A stretch of DNA of 9,845 nt from RUG754 sp041856085 (lineage in GTDB: Bacteria > Bacillota > Clostridia > Peptostreptococcales > Anaerovoracaceae). A model generated the notes under the pieces. It worked only from the letters and a program-made list of their open reading frames with translations. It had not been told where the DNA came from and searched no databases. Location: contig JBHAFL010000088.1 in assembly GCA_041856085.1 (NCBI GenBank), positions 1 to 9,845 of the forward strand, in the 5' to 3' direction. The translations under genes were made by a program, and so were the position numbers. Positions 6,348 to 9,845 of the stretch are shown here, piece after piece; positions within the stretch are counted from its first letter, which is position 1; each line of letters opens with the position of its first letter.

Positions 6348-7805
6348 ATGAGAAGCGACAGATATAAGAGAGAAAGAGAAACCGAGCTTGACCTGGCGAA
6401 TATTCCGGAGCGGAAAAAGGCAAATGCCTTTGTCAGGTTTCGGGAATGGGTTAAAACTTGGAAATTATGGGTAAAAATAGTAGTGCCGGTGGTCTTGGTA
6501 ATAATACTGGGGGGCGGGATTGCGCTTGCCTCAGCATATAATTATGCTAAGAGAATCGTGGATGAAATGCAGATATCTGCTACCTCCACCGACGCGCTTA
6601 CCGAAAACTACGACCTCAGCATCAAGCCTGTTGACGGATTCATCAATATACTGCTGTTGGGCGTTGATACGAGGAATATGGAGCAGATTAAGGGCTCGCG
6701 TTCCGATATGATAATTATTGCCTCGATAAACACCGAGACATACGACGTCACGCTGACATCGCTGTACAGAGACACCTATCTTAAATTAGGTGAGACTTCT
6801 ACCTATGATAAGATAACGCACGCCTGTGTTTACGGCGGACCGGAGATGACAATGAAGAGTCTTAATCAGGCTCTCGACATCGACCTTGAGCAGTTTGCTA
6901 TAGTAAACTTCAGGGCTGTTGCGGAGCTTGTAGACGCAGTGGGCGGAATAGAAGTAGACGTTCAGGAAACAGAAATCTACCAGCTTAACAAGTACACTGC
7001 GGCGACTGCAAGAAACATAGGCAAGAAGAGCTATAATCTCGTTAAAAATGCGGGGGTTCAAACATTAGAGGGCGTACAAGCCGTCTCATACGGCAGAATC
7101 CGCAAGGGAGTAGGCGACGACTATAAGCGTACCGAAAGAATGAGAACTGTAATAATGAAAGTATTCGAAAAGGTCAAAAAAATGAGTTTTTCGGATATAA
7201 AAGGGCTTATCGAGCTGATGGTACCTCAGTGTAAGACGAACCTGTCGCTTAACGATATCCTCGCGCTCGGCTTTAATGCCACCAAATATAACATATCTTC
7301 CGGCGCAGGCTTCCCGTATCAGGTTACGAGCGGATACCTCGGCAAGGCGTCCTATGTATTTCCTGAAAACTTGGGTGCGAGCGTAATACAGCTTCATAAG
7401 GAAGTTTTCGGGCAAGAGGATTACACGCTTTCACCTGAGGCGGCGGCGATATCAAATCAGATAGCCGCAAGAAGAGCGAGTGCAAAGAGCGGGCCGCCTA
7501 AGGATAAAAAAACTGATAAGAAAAAAGATACGAAGAAGGATGACAAGACGGAAGAGCCGGTGATTGATGAACCGGAGGATAACGCAGGAGACGACGCCGG
7601 TAATTCGGACGACGCCGAAATCGTTGAACCGGATACGACCGACAACGGCACATCGGATTCGGGCGCAGCCGATCCTGCGACTCCTGAACCGGAAGTCGAT
7701 TCGGGCAGCGGCGACACCGGGACGGTAACGCCGGATCCCGAAACTACAGTTATAACACCTGATTCTTCCGGCGAGACGGCGCCTAATGACGTACCGGCGC
7801 CATAA
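6348..7805 (+). CDS. LytR-CpsA-Psr (LCP) family wall polymer ligase with acidic C-terminal tail
   Basis: The protein has 485 residues from the ATG at 6348 (487 from the GTG at 6342). A basic cytoplasmic N-terminus of ~40 residues is followed by one membrane helix (about 42-63), with the rest predicted outside. The LCP domain (about 98-280) shows INILLLGVDTR (ending at R109), GSRSDM (R118, D120), SLYRDTY (R141, D142) and YGRIRKGVGDDYKRTERMR (248-266; D257/D258, R261, R264). These are the arginine and aspartate positions that bind the polyprenyl-pyrophosphate and metal in this family. LCP enzymes move a lipid-linked teichoic acid or capsular polymer onto peptidoglycan at the outer membrane face. 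Past ~370 the tail changes to a lysine-rich patch (385-400), then a Pro/Asp/Glu/Thr/Ser-rich acidic stretch to the end, probably disordered. Position directly behind the exporter supports a ligase role for the same polymer. Confidence 0.9.
   Translation: MRSDRYKRERETELDLANIPERKKANAFVRFREWVKTWKLWVKIVVPVVLVIILGGGIALASAYNYAKRIVDEMQISATSTDALTENYDLSIKPVDGFINILLLGVDTRNMEQIKGSRSDMIIIASINTETYDVTLTSLYRDTYLKLGETSTYDKITHACVYGGPEMTMKSLNQALDIDLEQFAIVNFRAVAELVDAVGGIEVDVQETEIYQLNKYTAATARNIGKKSYNLVKNAGVQTLEGVQAVSYGRIRKGVGDDYKRTERMRTVIMKVFEKVKKMSFSDIKGLIELMVPQCKTNLSLNDILALGFNATKYNISSGAGFPYQVTSGYLGKASYVFPENLGASVIQLHKEVFGQEDYTLSPEAAAISNQIAARRASAKSGPPKDKKTDKKKDTKKDDKTEEPVIDEPEDNAGDDAGNSDDAEIVEPDTTDNGTSDSGAADPATPEPEVDSGSGDTGTVTPDPETTVITPDSSGETAPNDVPAP
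7778..7801 (+). other. GC-rich inverted repeat at the LCP/thrS junction
   Basis: GGCGCC at 7778-7783 is repeated at 7796-7801 and, being self-complementary, can form a 6-bp stem with a 12-nt loop at the LCP stop codon. No T-run follows, so it is not an intrinsic terminator. It could affect message stability or relative expression of LCP and thrS, or be chance in GC-rich coding sequence. Confidence 0.3.
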
Positions 7806-7813
7806 CATTAAAA

Positions 7814-7818
7814 AGGAG
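7814..7818 (+). promoter_or_regulatory. Ribosome binding site of thrS
   Basis: AGGAG within AAAAGGAGAT lies 8 nt before the ATG at 7827. It is the strongest Shine-Dalgarno in the window. It fixes the thrS start and shows that the short N-terminus is native: no longer in-frame extension is available across the LCP stop and junction. Confidence 0.85.
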
Positions 7819-7826
7819 ATATTAAA

Positions 7827-9584
7827 ATGGCAAAGATTAATTGGGAAGATCCGCAGGTGCGCTGGAATTACAGACACACCGCGTCACATATTATGGCACA
7901 GGCTGTGCAAAACCTATGGCCCGGGACCAAGCTTGCAATCGGACCCGCCATAGAAAACGGTTTCTATTATGATTTTGATACCGAGCATAAGTTCACAGAA
8001 GAAGATTTTCTAAAAATCCAAAAGGAGATGAAGAAGATTATCCAAGCGAATCATAAGCTGGAGAGAAGTGAAATGCCGAGGGAAGAGGCGATAAAGTTTT
8101 TTGAAGAAAGGAACGAGCCGTATAAGGTAGAATTGATAAAGGATTTGCCGGAAGATGAAACGATTTCATTGTACGCTCACGGCGACTTCATCGATCTTTG
8201 CGCGGGTCCTCATATGGAATCTACGGGTCAGATAAAGGCGGTAAAGGTAATGTCCGTTGCAGGCGCATATTGGAGAGGAGATTCCAACCGCCCGATGCTC
8301 CAGAGGCTATATGCGACGGCGTTCCCGTCACAGGAAGAGCTTGACGAGTACATAAACAGGCTTGAAGAGGCGAAGAAGAGAGATCACCGTAAGCTCGGCA
8401 AGGAGCTCGGGCTGTTCACTTTCAGAGATGAAGCGCCGGGATTCCCGTTCTATCTTCCTAAGGGAATGGTTCTCAAAAACAAACTGATTGACTATTGGAG
8501 AGAAATACATAAGAAATGGGGTTATGTCGAGATATCGACGCCTCAGATTATGAAGAGGACGCTTTGGGAAACCTCAGGCCACTGGGAGCACTACAAGGAC
8601 AATATGTATACAACCCTCATAGATGATGAGGATTTTGCCATTAAACCGATGAACTGCCCGGGCTCGATACTTGTTTACGAACTCGAGCCGCGTTCTTACA
8701 GGGAGCTGCCGCTGAGATACGGAGAACTCGGTCTCGTCCATCGCCACGAGCTTTCAGGCGCGCTTCACGGTATGTTCCGTGTAAGATGCTTTACTCAGGA
8801 CGACGCGCATATCCTGCTTGCCAAAGAGCAGATTAAGGACGAGGTGGTTCGTATCGCGAGTCTTCTTGACGAAGTATACACGATGTTCGAATTGCCGTAC
8901 TCGATTGAGCTTTCGACTATGCCGGAAGACCACATAGGCACAAGGGAAGACTGGCAGCGCGCGGAGGACGCGCTTGCAGAGGCTATCACCTCAATCGGCA
9001 AGGAATATAAGGTTAATCCGGGAGACGGAGCGTTCTACGGCCCTAAACTTGATTTCAGAGTTCTTGACTCGCTCGGCAGAGAGTGGCAATGCGGCACGAT
9101 TCAGCTTGATTACCAGCTTCCCGGCAGATTCAACCTCGAATATACGGGTTCGGACGGGCAGAAGCATACTCCTGTTATGATACATAGGGTAGTGTTCGGC
9201 TCTATTGAGAGATTCCTCGGAGTTCTGACGGAGCATTGCGCAGGAAAATTCCCGCTTTGGCTCGCGCCTGTACAGGTTAAGCTGCTTACGGTAACCGAGA
9301 AGAACGCGGAATACGCGCTGAGGGTTAAGGAAGAGCTCGAGGAAGCGGGACTCAGAGTTGAGCTCGACGACAGAAATGAAAAAATCGGCTTTAAGCTGAG
9401 AGAGGCGAGAAATCTCAGAGACAGCTATATCTGCATTATAGGCGAAAAGGAAGCTGAGAATAATACGTTAACCGTTCGCTCCTCTAAGCTGAAAGACGAA
9501 ATCGGCGAAATGTCCGTTTCCGAGTTCAAGACCAGGCTGCTTGAAGAGATAGACAAAAAAATCAACGACTCAATATTCGCATAA
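7827..9584 (+). CDS. thrS: Threonyl-tRNA synthetase lacking the N-terminal TGS domain
   Basis: This class II synthetase charges tRNA-Thr in the cytoplasm. At 585 residues it is ~57 shorter than the E. coli enzyme, and the whole difference lies at the N-terminus. It opens directly in the N2 editing domain, with HTASH (H17, H21) and LCAGPH (C125, H129), the site that removes mischarged serine. The catalytic core has the zinc ligands C277 (MNCPG), H328 (TQDDAH) and H453 (MIHRVVFGS). Motif 2 is around RVR (318-320) and motif 3 around GSIERF (458-463). The C-terminal anticodon-binding domain covers about 475-580, starting near PLWLAPVQV. Zinc and editing residues are complete, so the enzyme should be functional and able to proofread. 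Loss of TGS is known in other bacterial ThrRS proteins. The gene sits 21 nt after the LCP gene with no room for a T-box leader and is followed by an intrinsic terminator. Confidence 0.97.
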   Translation: MAKINWEDPQVRWNYRHTASHIMAQAVQNLWPGTKLAIGPAIENGFYYDFDTEHKFTEEDFLKIQKEMKKIIQANHKLERSEMPREEAIKFFEERNEPYKVELIKDLPEDETISLYAHGDFIDLCAGPHMESTGQIKAVKVMSVAGAYWRGDSNRPMLQRLYATAFPSQEELDEYINRLEEAKKRDHRKLGKELGLFTFRDEAPGFPFYLPKGMVLKNKLIDYWREIHKKWGYVEISTPQIMKRTLWETSGHWEHYKDNMYTTLIDDEDFAIKPMNCPGSILVYELEPRSYRELPLRYGELGLVHRHELSGALHGMFRVRCFTQDDAHILLAKEQIKDEVVRIASLLDEVYTMFELPYSIELSTMPEDHIGTREDWQRAEDALAEAITSIGKEYKVNPGDGAFYGPKLDFRVLDSLGREWQCGTIQLDYQLPGRFNLEYTGSDGQKHTPVMIHRVVFGSIERFLGVLTEHCAGKFPLWLAPVQVKLLTVTEKNAEYALRVKEELEEAGLRVELDDRNEKIGFKLREARNLRDSYICIIGEKEAENNTLTVRSSKLKDEIGEMSVSEFKTRLLEEIDKKINDSIFA

Positions 9585-9649
9585 CGCCGGCAGCGGGTAT
9601 GATGCGGGCGAATGATAAATACGAAGTATGTAGCTGAATATGCGACTAA

Positions 9650-9675
9650 AGCTGTGGTTTTCACCACGGCTTTTT
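9650..9675 (+). terminator. Intrinsic terminator after thrS
   Basis: AGCTGTGGT pairs with ACCACGGCT through nine base pairs (one T-G wobble) around a TTTC loop, and a T-tract follows directly. Flanking AA (9648-9649) and TT (9672-9673) can lengthen the stem. It lies 65 nt after the thrS stop and probably ends the whole operon. In the 9585-9649 spacer I see no gene or other signal. Confidence 0.9.
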
Positions 9676-9717
9676 GATTCATAATTTAGTATGTTGTATT
9701 TATATCAAGTTTGTGGT

Positions 9718-9733
9718 GTTTTTTGCAAAAAAC
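9718..9733. repeat. 16-bp perfect palindrome upstream of a candidate promoter
   Basis: GTTTTTTGCAAAAAAC reads the same on both strands and sits 13 nt before a candidate -35 box. It could be an operator or a bendable A/T tract acting as an upstream element. In an A/T-rich spacer it may also be chance. Confidence 0.45.
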
Positions 9734-9746
9734 GGTAAAAACAGAC

Positions 9747-9775
9747 TTGACACAGAAAGATAAAGATGATAATAT
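9747..9775 (+). promoter_or_regulatory. Candidate housekeeping sigma promoter
   Basis: A perfect TTGACA (9747-9752) is followed after 17 bp by TAATAT (9770-9775), preceded by TGA, so an extended -10 element is possible. The -10 itself matches the TATAAT consensus at four of six positions; an overlapping GATAAT at 9768-9773 matches better but leaves only 15 bp. Transcription would begin near 9782 and run out of the window. The position just beyond the thrS terminator fits the start of a new transcription unit. Confidence 0.6.
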
Positions 9776-9781
9776 ACAAAA

Positions 9782-9799
9782 GCTGTCCGGTGGGACGGC
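9782..9799 (+). other. Hairpin at the predicted 5' end of the downstream transcript
   Basis: GCTGTCC (9782-9788) pairs with GGACGGC (9793-9799) around a GGTG loop, with one T-G wobble. It falls where the transcript from the candidate promoter should begin, and is followed by an A-run rather than a T-run. It may be a 5' stabilising structure, part of a leader, or the start of an RNA gene. I do not recognise a known family in the ~60 nt that remain. Confidence 0.35.
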
Positions 9800-9845
9800 A
9801 AAAAAAGTCCGTAATAAGGCGAAAGAGCTTCTCTAAAAACTTCCA

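Noticed and set aside
6342..6350. GTG at 6342 as the start of the LCP gene
   Set aside because: Only 4 nt from the AGGGGG ribosome binding site; the ATG at 6348 has better spacing and codon. The difference is two residues, so it is not excluded.
7778..7801. Inverted repeat after the LCP gene as a terminator
   Set aside because: No T-tract follows and the stem is only 6 bp with a 12-nt loop, so it should not end transcription before thrS.
9766..9845. Possible coding frame starting ATG at 9766 and open to the window end, basic in composition
   Set aside because: The ATG lies between the promoter -35 and -10 elements, upstream of the likely transcript start, and has no good ribosome binding site. 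With under 30 codons visible there is not enough support.

Overview
The window looks like part of a Gram-positive, clostridial (Firmicutes) chromosome. Every supported gene lies on the + strand, tightly packed. The set combines a CDP-glycerol-type polymerase, a TagG/TagH-like exporter, an LCP wall ligase and a threonyl-tRNA synthetase without its N-terminal TGS domain. That last form is familiar to me from gut Clostridia, but placing the organism more finely would be guesswork.

Positions 1-645 are the 3' end of a CDP-glycerol glycerophosphotransferase-family gene (TagB/TagF-like) that enters from outside the window. It is followed by a sugar-transfer-associated ATP-grasp enzyme (666-1730), a small MobA/IspD-fold nucleotidyltransferase (1735-2322) and a large 753-residue protein made of two ATP-grasp units in tandem (2329-4590). 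Next come an ABC-2 polysaccharide permease (4619-5434) and its ATPase (5455-6345). An LCP (LytR-CpsA-Psr) phosphotransferase (6348-7805) overlaps the ATPase at its alternative start. thrS (7827-9584) follows after only 21 nt, and a strong intrinsic terminator (9650-9675) closes the unit. Beyond it are a 16-bp perfect palindrome, a promoter-like sequence and a hairpin leading out of the window.

Read together, the genes describe assembly (glycerophosphotransferase), activation or modification (nucleotidyltransferase plus three ATP-grasp units), export (ABC pair) and attachment to peptidoglycan (LCP) of a teichoic-acid-like or phosphodiester-containing surface polymer. The least explained part is the modification cassette. 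In the tandem protein the first ATP-grasp unit has lost every catalytic residue I can align, while the second keeps them, which suggests a pseudoenzyme-enzyme pair in one chain. No glycosyltransferase is present here, so backbone synthesis genes probably lie upstream. thrS seems to be carried along on this surface-polymer transcript without a T-box leader of its own.
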